A stretch of 64,000 nucleotides of DNA from Pogostemon cablin (GCA_023678885.1 CM042985.1:20128465-20192464), one strand, 5' to 3'. Shown: positions 9,986-20,985, numbered from the stretch's first letter. Numbers and translations: made by a program. Notes: generated from the sequence alone by a model not told the origin.

Positions 9986-11940
9986 CTGCAAGTGAAAAAC
10001 ACCACTAATGGAATTCAATCACTACATGTAATTACAAAATCAATATTGTTCTCGTCCAGTATGAATCCGATGAACAAATGTAGAACCTACTTGGTTGTCC
10101 TCGTCCAGTGTTTCTCTGGCGAATCTTCTTCAATTTTGTTATAACATAAAAGAGGAATCCATAGATATTGTTCTGTATTACGAGGTCGATAAAAATATCG
10201 TTGAAGGTGTGTTAATGCTTTCATTCTAATAATATGACTCGAATTGGTGTAAGGTTGCTATTTGTTTGTTATTGTATGTGAAATGCCATTATATGAGTTG
10301 AATGCTATAGTATGTTAGTTTAATGTTATAATAATATATGATTTGATCGTTGTAGTGTGTCATAGTTTGTTAGAGAGACATGAGTATGATTTTACCATGT
10401 GAATGCTATAATATGTTATTTTTTTGTTAAAGAATATCATTTCACATGAAACGATATACTATGAGACATATGTAATACACTTTAAAATTAGAACATACAA
10501 TAACACGAAAATGACATACTATGAGTCATATGAAATACACTTTTAGATAAGATATTACAACACAAAGTACTACTACATCAATAACATACAATAACACAAA
10601 AATTACATACTATAACACGGATTTGACATACTATTAAAAAGAACACAATATACTTTTAGCTGATATACTATAGCACTTACATTGCATACAATAATACGAA
10701 AATGACATACTATAAAACAATCGAAATATTTTTCCAAGTAAGACACAATAATACAAAAAATTACATACTATAACACATCCACGACATACTATAACATATG
10801 TAATATACACGAGCGTTGATGAGGATGGTTTATGATTTGCAACGACGATTCATCGAGTGAAAAAAATGTCCACGCAAAAAAAATTAACTATTTGAATTCA
10901 TTCCATAAATTTAGGAACTACTAAAAATAATGGGTATTAATTGTCATTATTCTTTCCATAAATTTAGGAACTACTAAAGATAAGGTTTGACTAACCATAA
11001 TTATATTATATTATATTAATTAATTGTAGATAATATGCTTAACTGACCCGTTACTCAAAATTAATTAGGGTATAAAAAATCAAAGATAACCTAATTCTTT
11101 ATAAAGAGTAATCAAATTATTTATAAAGAGTAACCTAATTATTATAAAGGGTAATAACCCAATTAATATGAAAATATACGATTTAATTCTTTACAGTACA
11201 TTACTTCATTTTTTAAAAGTTAGAATATCAAATCAAAAAATAACTTAATTATTTATAAAGAATATCATAATTACTTATAAAGAGTAACCCAATTAATATG
11301 AAAACATACAATTTAATTATTCATAATACATGATTTTATATTTTAAAAATTAGAGTATTGAATTAAAGAGTAACCTGATTCTTTGTAAGAAGTAATCTAA
11401 TTCTTTATAAAGACTACCTGCGTGCGTGGAGGTTTCTGGGTTGAGGCCAACCAAAATATGCTGTTCAAAGTTTATTATTATTTTTTTGAATCCTCACTTG
11501 CTAAAAGGAGAAGCATACCTTTAATATTATTTTACACGGGAAATACAAGTAATCATTCAATTTAATAAAATAACTTACATGGATATAAACGACAACAAAA
11601 TCCAAGCAATACAAATGCATAAGAAATTTACACTATATGATTCATGAAATCTTTGACCTAAGAAACCATTATTTTGATGTGGGTGCAGAAGTAGTCATAA
11701 TATTCTTTAGTATCAAATATGTTAGGTCTGTGTTGGGGCAAGTAGGCCAAGCAACTCTTCGCAATTCGAAACACCTCTGTCGGCTCAACACTTATTAACT
11801 CCAATTGGCGATTAAGAAATGTTATGCAATTGTGTGAATCAGTAGTATAGTCATCTCAATCGTACATTCTTTCTATAAATTATATCATATCTAATTCTTT
11901 CTATAATGGAAGGAATGGGAGGACATAAGAACAACAAAAG
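9986..11940. other. AT-rich spacer with degenerate 'acatactataacac' repeats
   Basis: About 10440-10830 is built from scattered imperfect copies of a short motif around 'acatactataacac' and 'gaaatacactttta'. From 11040 to 11420 a second motif, 'agtaacctaattatttataa', recurs, also seen at 8930-9040 and 9540-9660. No coding region recognised. Confidence 0.45.
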
Positions 11941-12370
11941 AAGTTTCCAGCATGCCTTCTCTCACCTTTACCTTTTGAAAATATCATCTTGCCCCATCTA
12001 CAACTTCCCTCTACGATCTTCTATTCGTTGGGATTCCACCCTTCTCAATTGACAGCAATGAGGTGGCGGGCATTTTCCAGTTGGCATAAGGCGGCAAGTG
12101 GCTCTTTCCGGCGGATGAGGGAACACAGCAATGACGGCGGTCTTGATTGGGACGAAACCGGTGGACGGCTTCGGCGAGAGAATAGATCTACAACGGCGAA
12201 TTAACATTAGCGTTCGATTTTCGGTGGTGGGTGGCATGGACCTCGGGGCGGCCTCGACTCTCTGGATCTGATAAAAGGAGAGAGATCCCATATTCAAGGA
12301 AGAATGGGTTTGACCCGTATTAAAATAGATGACTCTCTGAATCTGATAAGAGGAGAGAGATCCCATATAT
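11941..12370. other. GC-richer unclassified segment with an internal tandem duplication
   Basis: Stands out by base composition from its flanks. It ends in two direct copies of 'ctgataagaggagagagatc'-type sequence (about 12255-12295 and 12335-12370). Frames are open on both strands, but the translations look like low-complexity readings of a leader region and I recognise no domain. Confidence 0.3.
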
Positions 12371-12434
12371 ATATATATAGATTTCTATGGGCCAGTATTT
12401 TTCTTAAAATTGGTACAATCGGATTTACAAGTCA

Positions 12435-13043
12435 TCTATTATATATATATATATATATAAAAGATTTGTACAACATGAAATTATAATGGATAATATATAA
12501 AAATTCAGAAAGGATAATTTCTTTCAAGCTAGCGTATGGTACTGATTAAAAATTATAATGCTATGAAAATTCAATATTTAATAATGTTATATAATTATTT
12601 TAAAATATATGATCAAATATATGCTAGCGTATGTATGGTAAGTAAAAATTATAATGCTATGAAAATTCTATATTCAATAATGTTGTGCAATTATTTTAAA
12701 AAAATGTTCACTATATTAAATAGAATAAGTAAAATATGTATTGGCTATATTTAAGTTTTTAATCCTTTATTATTGCTATATTATTGTTAATTTTTTTTTA
12801 TTTTACATAAACTGTTCTAATATGCTAATTAAATTAAGCATAGAAAAATATGTATTTTGTTCATTTTACGTTTTGTCCTCTTATTTTAATGCTATATATT
12901 ATTGTCAATTATTGTTCTTAACATAAAAATAGTAGAAAACTAATTAACATATATATTTTTAATAAAAAAATATTTTTAATTTATATAATTATTTAACAAA
13001 TAAAAATTTAATGAGCCCGGGTAGCACGCGGGTTATATGCTAG
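12435..13043 (+). mobile_element. Short non-autonomous Helitron (609 bp)
   Basis: The left end reads A|TCTATTATATATATATAT, the TC start inserted after an A. The right end has an imperfect hairpin, CCCGGGTAGCACGCGGG (about 13017-13033), then six bases and CTAG at 13040-13043 followed by T. Helitrons insert between A and T and end in a hairpin plus CTRR, so all three hallmarks are present. No Rep/helicase frame is inside. Confidence 0.6.
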
Positions 13044-13620
13044 TTATGAATATTTTAATAGATGATTAAGATGAAGGGTTAATGAGGGAGAGAGAGTTAA
13101 TTAGAATAGCTCAGTGCAGGGTCGGGCCTTCCAATTTAGGGGCTGGCAAGATAAAAAAAAATGAGGCCCTTAATTTTCTTTGAGTTATATATTATTAATA
13201 TTATTAATTTACGAGTGCTTGCTAAAAATAAAATCTTGAATTTGTGTATGTGACAATCTCACGCTCCTTTTTGAAAAAATTTGTGTATGTCGCGTCGTCA
13301 CGTTCGTTCTTAGAAAATTTGTGTACGTGACACTGCCACATTTAATCCTGCCATTAATATTTTATTTTAACTAATATATTTCAATAATTTTATTAAATTT
13401 TAAAATAATTAATATTTTATAATTTTTCAATTAATACTTTATTTTAAGTAATTTTTTAATGAAGATCTAATATTCTAATATTAATAATATTAATATTATA
13501 TAATAATTTTATGGGTCACTTGCTATTGGATACATAAAATAATGCATAATTACTATAAACTACATCAATCAAAGAACTAATACTCATAACTACATAATTA
13601 TGATTGTGATACAATAAATA
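13044..13620. other. Spacer with a possible DNA-transposon end
   Basis: Around 13111-13170 'cagtgcagggtcgggcc' and 'gaggccctt' resemble the GGGCC-rich ends of some plant hAT-like elements. A possible inverted partner ('aggccccaaatt') lies near 14521. The pairing is weak, so no element boundaries are proposed. Confidence 0.25.
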
Positions 13621-13627
13621 CCCCTAT

Positions 13628-13905
13628 GTGTTTGCACAATTTGTTTTGTACAATGTATTTTTGCACATTTTAAGTTCCGGCGGAGGTCCGGCAGCCAGCG
13701 ACGGAGATCAGGCAGCAGCCCGACGAATTTTTTTTTCACAATTTGTTTGCACAATTTATTTTTGCATAATTTATTTGCACATTTTAAGTTCTGATGAAGG
13801 TCCGGCAGCCGGCGGCGGAGGTCAAGCGACGGTCTGTCGAATTTTTTTTTGCACAATTTGTTTGCACATTTTAAGTTCCGGCGGAGGCCCGACAAATTTT
13901 TCTTG
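13628..13905. repeat. Minisatellite, about three imperfect units of roughly 100 bp
   Basis: The unit combines 'gcacattttaagttccgg', a GC-rich stretch (cggaggtccggcagcc), and 'cacaatttgtttgcaca'. Units start near 13662, 13779 and 13865, and the last is truncated. Both strands are open across it, as expected for a repeat and not for a gene. Confidence 0.6.
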
Positions 13906-13929
13906 CACTATTTATTTTTTCTTTTAATT

Positions 13930-14712
13930 TTATTGCACATTTTCATTTTTTACAATTTGTTAAAGGGCTTTTTTCTATCGATTCTCTATTTTAGATTATG
14001 AAATAGTGCAAAAAAAAAGAAATAGTACAATTAAACATTTTAACTAATATTTTATTAGGTCTCTCTAATTAATAACTTACAATTAATATATAAAATAATG
14101 AAAAATGTTAATGATTTTAATATATTTTTACATATAAATGTTTTAGTTGGGTTATTCAATTTTAAAAAATATAAGTTTAAATGTTTTAGTTGGGTTATTC
14201 AATTTAAAAAATATATAAGTAAAAGATAAAAAAGAGAGTAAGACTCGATTATTAATTAATTTACAACTAATAATATTTTGATCGAGTAATTCAATAAAAG
14301 AATAATTGAGTTTTAACATTAATAATTTAGTTTAGTTATTCAATAAAAAATAATTAAAAGATATAAAGAGAGATATTATTAATTAAATTTACAACTAATC
14401 CTAAGTTTAATATTTTTGTTATAAAAATATGATTTTAAAAAAATCCTATTATGGCACATTGCTACCCTTTTTTTATTGTCTTATATATTTTAAGGTCTAT
14501 AACTGATAGAAAAAATAATTAGGCCCCAAATTCATAGTTTATTCATTTTTCAGAAAATATTCTACTACAATCGCTATATTAATTGAATGTTCATCTTTTT
14601 AACACAAATGTAAAAATACATTTAATAGAAAAGTAAGACGAAAAAAAATATATATATATATAAACACATATATGTTTAATAATAAAATATAAAAATATAT
14701 TTAATAATAGAA
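13930..14712. other. AT-rich spacer
   Basis: Contains short direct repeats around 'atgttttagttgggttattc' (two copies near 14140 and 14180). No coding signal. Part of it probably belongs to the Helitron ending at 14743, but its 5' end could not be placed. Confidence 0.4.
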
Positions 14713-14743
14713 CCCGCGCGTCGTTCGCGGGAAACAAAACTAG
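14713..14743 (+). mobile_element. Helitron 3' terminus
   Basis: A perfect 6-bp stem hairpin, CCCGCGCGTCGTTCGCGGG (14713-14731), is followed after eight bases by CTAG (14740-14743) and T, the canonical Helitron end. The matching TC... start upstream is not certain. Confidence 0.6.
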
Positions 14744-14748
14744 TATAC

Positions 14749-14751
<3 letters not shown>

Positions 14752-14788
<37 letters not shown>

Positions 14789-14789
14789 T
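14752..14789. repeat. Compound (TA)n-(GT)n microsatellite
   Basis: Uninterrupted TA repeats run directly into GT repeats immediately downstream of the Helitron end. Confidence 0.85.
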
Positions 14790-14894
14790 ATTTTAACTAA
14801 ATAAGACAACATATATAATCAGTTGTCATTTAAAAAATTATTATGAATATAATTGCATAAAGACTACACATTAATTTGTTGTCATTTAATAAAG

Positions 14895-15160
14895 AGTTTA
14901 TTAAAAAGACGCACAAAGACAACGTATATAATCTGTTATCTTTGTGCTTAATTTTTTTAAAAAAAGACGCACAAAGACAACACATATAATGTGTTTTCTT
15001 TGTGCGTCTTTTTTAAGCACAAAGACTACACATATAATGTGTTTTCTTTGTGCGTCTTTTTTAAGCACAAAGACTACACATATAATGTGTTTTCTTTGTG
15101 CGTCTTTTTTAAGAAAAAATGTACAAAGACTACACATTATATGTGTAGTCATAAATAGAC
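14895..15160. repeat. Array of palindromic units, CACTA-like subterminal repeat
   Basis: At least four successive units, each nearly its own reverse complement: AAGACGCACAAAGAC and its complement flank a central ACATATAATGTGT. Units are about 50 bp. The same array, one or two units shorter, is at 28636-28835. Repeated AAGACTACACAT motifs of this kind are typical of subterminal regions of plant CACTA elements, but no CACTA terminus is found beside this copy. Confidence 0.5.
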
Positions 15161-15369
15161 TCTAAGGCAACAGGAACTTTAACTACATAGCATTTTCCCT
15201 AAAATAAGTTAATGGACAACAGGAGTATATTAACCTTGCTATAAACCAAATCATTAACCGTGCTAATCGCGTCCATAAATCTTGTTAAGGTCAATAATAA
15301 CTCTCAGTTTTTTTCTGTTCTTAATTAGCTGTAAAAAATTCCTGGAAAATTGGAGTTGTGAAGTTTCAG

Positions 15370-15546
15370 ATGAAGAAGGGCAAGGGCAAGAGTAGTGAAG
15401 GGGAATTTAGTCTTCCCGAGGCGATGATCCAACACATTCAATCCTTCCTGCCGGTAAAAGTAGCGGTACGGATGACCACAGTGTCCAAATCATGGCACGC
15501 CGCCTTGTCCACTCATCCAAACCTCGAATTATCCTTCTATTATTAA
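15370..15546 (+). pseudogene. F-box gene 5' fragment (first copy)
   Basis: From ATG 15370 the frame encodes a basic leader (MKKGKGKSSEGEF), then a clear F-box motif: LPEAMIQHIQSFLPVKVAV, TTVSKSWHAALSTHPNLELSF. F-box proteins use this segment of about 40 residues to bind SKP1 in SCF ubiquitin ligases; the substrate-binding part (LRR/FBD) should follow. Here the frame ends at a TAA two codons later, exactly where a hAT-like sequence starts (15548). The fragment and its upstream 500 bp are repeated at 28510-29218. It looks truncated by insertion and not a complete gene. Confidence 0.6.
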
Positions 15547-15547
15547 C

Positions 15548-15980
15548 AGTGACGGACCTACATAGGAGGTAGGGGGCACTGGGCCCCCCTGAACTTTTGC
15601 TATTAAGTAGTATATATATGTGAAGTATGGCAAAATTCCACATTGGCCTAGTGGTGAGGCAACCTAATTAATGTGTCGAGAGTCTAATGTTCGATCCCCT
15701 TATAGGACAAGCTTTATTTATTTACTTCTTACCCTCTTCTATCTCTTTTATTTTACTAAATATTTATTTTTTTCTCTCTTTTATCTCTTTTATTTATTTT
15801 AATTGATACATTATTAAAATAACATATTCATTTAATAATTTTAATCTCAAAATTATACTAACTTTTACATAACACTACTTAAAATACTAAAATATTCTTA
15901 AAAAAATGTTAATATAAGTTGATAAATAAAATAATTTTTCTTATAATTTGTAGAACAAAAAATGCGAACCATTGTATGAG
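15548..15980. mobile_element. hAT-like element fragment
   Basis: Begins CAGTGACGGACCTACATAGG and then gggggcactgggcccccc, the kind of terminus seen on plant hAT elements with CAGTGGCGGA ends. It breaks the F-box frame at its left edge. The right end is missing: the sequence changes abruptly at 15981 where duplication copy A begins, so it is a truncated piece. Confidence 0.35.
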
Positions 15981-16080
15981 AACTACGCACTAATCTACTC
16001 AGCGTGGGTCAAATGATGGAGAAAGGATAATCTCTACTATCCAAAGACGACTCATGTACCATCTACAATAAAAAGAATAA

Positions 16081-17158
16081 AAATCAAGTTGCAGATGTAG
16101 TCAAAATGCAGCAGCAGAGGAATTTTCCAATCCAATGGAACTATGTGGAGACAACACTGAAAGCCCAAGAGGACCAACCTTGACTATGGCACCGGAGGTT
16201 CGGGCACTTCTACTTCTACAGGCTAAAGCTATTTCGGTAGAAGAATATGATGAGAGATCTTCCACCAATCCAACCAAAGGAGGACATATACGATAAATGC
16301 ATGGAAGGCAAGCAACATATGAAGCCATTCCCGTCAGGACAAACATGGCGAGCAAAACAAGCTCTGAAGGTGGTTCATACAGACGTCTGCGGGCCAATGA
16401 GGACGCCAACATTCAAGAAAAACATGTACTTCATTATTTTTATTGACAACTACACAAGAATGACTTGGGTGTACTTTATGAAAGAAAGATTAGAAGTCTT
16501 CTCTATCTTCAAGAAGTTCAAGAATCTAGTGGAGAATCAAAGCGGCCAAAGAATCAAGGTCCTACGGAGTATACATCCAAGGAGTTCAACAAATTCTGTG
16601 AAGAAGAAGGAGTCAACCATCAGCTAACAATTGGCTACGCTCCATAATAAAATGGAGTCTCAGAGAGAAAGAACAAAACTATAAAGGAGATGGCAAGGAC
16701 AATGTTAGCAGATAAAAGCATGCCCAAGGTATTCTAGGTAAAGCTGTCTACACTGCAGTCTATTTGCTGAATAGGTGTCCAACGAAGACGCTACAAAATA
16801 AAACACCAATTGAAGCCTGAAGTGGAAGAAAGCCGTCAGCAAAACATCTAAGAGTTTTTGGGAGTATTTGTTACACGCACATCCTAAAAGAAAAGAGGCA
16901 CAAGTGGGAGGAAAAGACCGAGAAGTGCATAATTCTCGGATATAGTTCTCAGTCCAAAGGCTATCGGCTTTATAGTCTCAAGATAAAAAAAGCTAATCGT
17001 CAGTTAAGATATTGAGTTCGATGAGAATGCCTCGTGGAACTGGGATGAAGAAAAAGTCGAGAAGCAAAATATCTTGATGCCACAAATACGTCGACCTAGT
17101 GAGCATCAAGAAGTTAAAGAAGAACCAAAAATTCCAGAAGTGTCTCCACTATTGAGAG
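16081..17158 (+). pseudogene. Copia pol fragment (pre-integrase, integrase), copy A
   Basis: Reads LWHRRFGHFYFYRLKLFR, an in-frame TAG (16238-16240), then KEDIYDKCMEGKQH and VHTDVCGPMRTPTF, FIDNYTRMTWVYFM: the GAG-pre-integrase zinc region and the start of the integrase core. A frameshift near 16565 moves the frame to KEFNKFCEEEGVNHQLTIG and NGVSERKNKTIKEMARTML, the D...E part of the core. More stops follow. Reverse transcriptase and RNase H are absent: the sequence runs straight into an LTR at 17159. The same break pattern appears at 41340-42417, so most of the decay predates the duplication. Confidence 0.8.
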
Positions 17159-17582
17159 TGTTGTTGTAATATTAAGTTGTATGCTTTTGTATCCCACATC
17201 GGTTGTACATAGCCTTTACTTCTTTCTCTTGTTGTATATAATACTTAGTGGAAATCAATACAAATATCTTTTCACAATTCTTAATATGGTATAAGAGTAT
17301 TTTTTTGGCTAACGCCACATTCCCGATTCCTTCCTTCCGCTGTTTTCCTTTTTTTTCTCACTGATCTCTCGCCATTCAGATCGCTCGTCCCCTTTCTTCC
17401 AGATCTCTGTTGTCCTCTTCCTTTCTCGGTAATCCATGGCTACCGATCCTAGCGACAGCAATTCCTCCACTGGTGGTGACTCCATTCCTTCCCTTGTTGC
17501 CTTCAACGCCTCTTCCCAAGCACCACTGAAACTCACGTCCTATCTCCAAGCCCAGAGGCTTAAGCACCTCCAAGACATGTGA
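17159..17582 (+). mobile_element. LTR, primer-binding site and gag start of a Copia element, copy A
   Basis: A short LTR-like segment (about 17159-17284) begins TGTTGTTGTAATATTAAG and contains tatcccacatcgg and TATATAATA. It is followed by atggtataagag, a degraded initiator-Met primer site. A gag start at 17436 encodes MATDPSDSNSSTGGDSIPSL and VAFNASSQAPLKLTS, typical of the N-terminus of plant Copia gag, then stops at 17580 after 48 codons. The order pol fragment-LTR-gag start means two elements share or abut this LTR. Confidence 0.6.
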
Positions 17583-17991
17583 CTCCAGCTTTTGAAGTTG
17601 AAGAATTGAATTGAATATAAAAAAACTATATAATTATTAAAAAATATGTATACAATATTGAATAAAAAATTGTGCACAAGTTGGTGCAAGTGTACAATTA
17701 AGTGCACACGATATCAACTCTGCATTTAATTATGACCACACAATAAATTGAATGAAATAATGTGTATTAATTAATATGGTCATTAACCAATTAAAACATA
17801 TCACTTATAATTTTTTTCTAAAATGAAAAACAATAATACGACACTTGTGTTTTCTACAAATTTCAATAAGGAAATTACTTCTTAATTATATATTTTATTT
17901 TAATTTTTTTTAATTTTCTAGTTACATTATGTTAAGATTTATATTAGTTGATGATTGATATAGGCAAAAACTTGTGTTCTTAAATTGTATA

Positions 17992-18214
17992 CTCCCTCCG
18001 TCCCAATCTAAAAGTCTCATTTGTTTTTGGGCACGTGTATTAAGTAGTATTATTATTTAATGTGTAGTGGGTAGTTGCATTAATGGATGTGGGGGCCCCA
18101 TGTTTTAATTGTATTAGGGGGTGTGGGTGTGGGTGGGTCCCATATGTCCAAAAAAAGAAAATTGGAGGACGACTAAAATGGTAAAATAAGTCGTTTAGCC
18201 TGGGACGGAGGGAG
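17992..18214. mobile_element. Stowaway MITE, copy A
   Basis: Starts CTCCCTCCGTCCCA and ends TGGGACGGAGGGAG, flanked by TA on both sides: the Tc1/mariner Stowaway signature. It lies inside a remnant of the ggcaaaaacttgtg MITE family (about 17960-17991 continuing at 18216). Confidence 0.93.
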
Positions 18215-18316
18215 TACAATTTAATATTAAAGAGTACAGGTGGTGTGCCGGACACAAAAGACCAACTAATTGATATAACCCAAATACTCAACCACAAATT
18301 ATGGTTTTGTTTAAAG

Positions 18317-18590
18317 GATCGTGTTAGTGATTTTTATTTCATATAAATCCCTGTTATTGACTTATGAAATGTGAAACAGAATTACTTCGTTAATTACCTT
18401 TTATCTTCACAGTGTATATCATTAACTACATTATTTAATTCTGAGAGTGAAGTGATCGTGTTAGTGATTTTTGTTTCATATAAATCCTTGTTATTGACTT
18501 ATGAAATCTGAAACAGAATTAGTTCTTTAACCTTTTATTTTCACAGTGTTTATCATTAAGTACATTATTTAATTCTGAGAGTGAAGTGTT
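18317..18590. repeat. 137-bp tandem duplication, copy A
   Basis: Two units start gatcgtgttagtgatttt at 18317 and 18454 and differ at a handful of sites. The same pair is at about 43593-43866 in copy B, so the tandem predates the larger duplication. Confidence 0.85.
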
Positions 18591-18987
18591 GATAATAAAG
18601 AATTGTTATTCTAAAAAATTCGAAATGACAAAGGAGTCTTTCCACAGAATATTAAAGGTAAGAAATCATAAAAGAGATATGATAGTGATTTTTCTAGAGA
18701 AAAAAAGGAGGTAATTATAGCGTGATTAATTTCAAGAAGGGTAGGTTTTAGGTGAGACTTTGGATCCTAATTTGTGAGATTATCTATTAACTCACTTAAA
18801 TATATTTTGAATTAAACTAAAAATAATTAAAAGTAAAAAACGGGGCTGTTTGGACTTGGATTAAATAACCCTCCCTACTCATTAAATCAAAATTGCAGCC
18901 AGCTAAAATCTGTGTCACCAAAATAAATACATAAAAAAAATTATGTACATAAATATACATGAAAGAGTTAATTAATTTTATTTATAC

Positions 18988-19081
18988 CTGCACTGGAAGC
19001 ATCTTGTAGTAACTGAATAACTTGAAGATGCTGCAAATCAGACCAACCAAACCTATGACTTGAGGATACCATCGAGGTCAT
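18988..19081 (-). other. Short exon-like open frame, copy A
   Basis: Minus strand ATG at 19081 opens MTSMVSSSHRFGWSDLQHLQ, continues VIQLLQDASSAG and reaches a donor-like GCAG|GTATAA at 18988. Codon composition is less AT-biased than the flanks. The same frame with no change is at 44264-44357. I do not recognise the family; it could be a first exon or a fragment. Confidence 0.3.
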
Positions 19082-19186
19082 AATCACAACACAAACACTA
19101 ATATAAACTCGGTTTATATGGCTTATTATGTGAATTCTGATTTTTTTTTTAACTTTAAGCCCTACCCCTTCCAATCCTATTATAAC

Positions 19187-19675
19187 GAGTTAAAATCATT
19201 TTTATTCCCATAACTATAGAGAATTTTTGATTCCGTCCTAAAAAAGATAAATTTTTTAACTTCGTCCCGTAACTTCTGATGTCAGCCAATTTTGGTCCCA
19301 AAATCGTCAGAAATTGATTTTTTGGTTGGAAAATCTCATGTGCACCGCACATGATGCCTCAAATTGGGGCTAGATCATGGTGGTGGCGAAGGGGGTAGGG
19401 GCGAGTGGGGTAGGGTAAGACAGGGGGTGGGTGGAGGTGAAGAAAGCTGATTGGTCCAAATTCTTCCTCAATTGCTTGGATGAAGCTACGTGAAAACCCC
19501 AATTTGAGGCGTCATGTGCGGAACACATTTAAATTTTCGGCCAAAAATCAATTCTCGACAATTTTGGGACCAAAATTAACCAATATCAAGAGTTACGGAT
19601 GAAATTGAAAATTTTATCTTTTTTGGATGGAATCAAAAATTCTCTATAGTTATTGAATAAAAATAATTTTAACTC
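19187..19675. mobile_element. Mutator-type MITE (489 bp), copy A
   Basis: Both ends read GAGTTAAAAT.ATTTTTATTC with long matching arms (ACTATAGAGAATTTTTGATTCC on both, minor differences). Left flank TATTATAAC and right flank TATCATATT agree at 6 of 9 positions, consistent with an old 9-bp target duplication. The centre is GC-rich (gaagggggtaggggcgagtg). The ends resemble those of the fold-back element at 1906-4203. Confidence 0.75.
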
Positions 19676-20051
19676 TATCATATTGCTAAGGGTTTAAATA
19701 AGGGAAAAGCAGGGTTTACAGGTTTGTGACTTGTAAACCCTAGAGACTAACTCTAATCACATCTATACTTTCACTCATTAATTCCATAAAATGTGTCACA
19801 TTAAACAACAAAAACATAAAATGGAAACAAGAAATAAGAAATTTGCGCACTTCAAGTGGCAAATCATCTCATTTCTTACTTTTATTAACATTAAAATAAA
19901 TGAAAAACATCAATCGTGAAACCTTAAAAATCATCTCATTTCTTATGCTTTTATTAACATTAAAATAAATGAAAAACATTAATCGTGAAACCTTAAACCA
20001 AAAATCAAGAACTAACATCCTAACATATCAATTGAATCTTTGTCTCTTGAC

Positions 20052-20884
20052 TTAAGGGGAATAGTCACTAGTGTTCATCATCACAGAAGCATTGTCCAAT
20101 TGTTTATTGGACACCGGAGGCGCCGGAGGGATCTGAAACGGCTGAAGCTGGGGCGGATTCCGCCACCTCGGTAGCGGCATAAGCGTCTGAAGAAGCGGCC
20201 CGGCCTGCAAAACCCCCTGCAAAAACTTCCCTTTTGGAGGCAAAACTCTACCACTAGCAAGACCGTCCATGATCGAATCCAACTGACTGAAGTGATTGTT
20301 AGCATTGAATTCTTGATCCATATTGAGGTCGGGCGAAGAAACGAAATCAAATAGGGACTCCACCGGAGATGAGCCGCCATATGGTGGGTGGTGGTTGTAG
20401 GGGTCCAACAGGCTGTCAGGTTGGGGCGAGATAAAAGACGTCTTTTCGTTGAGAAGCTTATGTAGCTGGTCTCTAGCTTCGTCTCTTTCTGGAATGACGG
20501 ATTTCAGGGGAGAGATTAACTGGTTGTTATTCATCATTTCTTCCAAAGGCTTTTGCCCAAGCTCCATATCATAATTCTGAATTTCCAAAAAGAAATAAAT
20601 CATCAGAACTAAATCATCATTTCATCAGAAATTCACAACGAAAACAATTCAATAATACATGCATACCTAGCCTAAATAAATTATATATATATATATATAT
20701 AAATAAATATATATATATATAAATATATGTATCTAATTCATATAAATATTTCAAGAGCTAATATACCCATAAAAACAAGTGGGATACAACAACTATCATG
20801 CATTAAAGTTGTAAAATTAATCAAAAAAGTGAGTTAATAATCAAGAAAATCCACCTCTCCATACCCCCAAGCCTTCTCCCCCAT
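20052..20884 (-). CDS. DUF1635 family protein, copy A
   Basis: Exon 2 (20576-20052) follows an acceptor TTCAG and encodes about 174 residues: NYDMELGQKPLEEM near its start, PERDEARDQLHKLLNE, a Pro/Ser/Asp-rich middle, and the signature RVLPPKGKFLQGVLQAGPLL, PLPRWRNPP, LQPFQIPPAP near the C-terminus. PERDEARDQL plus the GKxLQ..xxAGPLLQTL...PLPRWRNPP block is characteristic of plant DUF1635 proteins, whose function is not established. The proposed exon 1 (20884-20855, MGEKAWGYGE, donor GAG|GTGGAT) gives a total of about 184 residues. The long N-terminal coiled-coil part usual in the family is mostly absent. A TATA-like box lies upstream at 20965-20972. Exon 2 translates identically in copy B, so the gene looks intact; exon 1 is less certain because the copies differ there. 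Confidence 0.72.
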
Positions 20885-20964
20885 TCTGAAAATGAAAATC
20901 AAAATGATTTTTTTTTACAGGATAGGAAGTAAGGGGTTTTGAGATAGAGGGGGAGGAGGCTTTA

Positions 20965-20985
20965 TTATATAATGAAAATTATATA
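20965..20985 (-). promoter_or_regulatory. Putative TATA boxes of the DUF1635 gene, copy A
   Basis: Read on the minus strand, two TATATAA-like boxes (20985-20978 and 20972-20965) lie 80-100 bp upstream of the proposed start codon at 20884. A CT-rich leader (CCTCCTCCCCCTCTATCTC) follows, as is common in plant core promoters. Confidence 0.4.

Noticed and set aside
11998..12366. 122-codon open frame on the minus strand
   Set aside because: Starts within a tandem duplication (MGSLS.YQIQRV twice) and shows no domain; it overlaps an equally open plus-strand frame.
13628..13905. Open frames on both strands, one Pro/Gly/Ala-rich
   Set aside because: They are readings through tandem minisatellite units; open frames on both strands with the same period argue against coding.
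14895..15160. Regularly spaced repeats resembling a CRISPR array
   Set aside because: Units are palindromes without unique spacers, in a plant genome, and match a transposon-type subterminal array.
16101..16412. Minus-strand frame of 103 codons, present in both copies
   Set aside because: Antisense of the Copia pre-integrase/integrase segment, which has a clear domain assignment on the plus strand.
20081..20380. Arg/Phe-rich 99-codon frame on the minus strand, identical in both duplication copies
   Set aside because: It is an alternative frame within DUF1635 exon 2; identity follows from the nucleotide identity of the tract.
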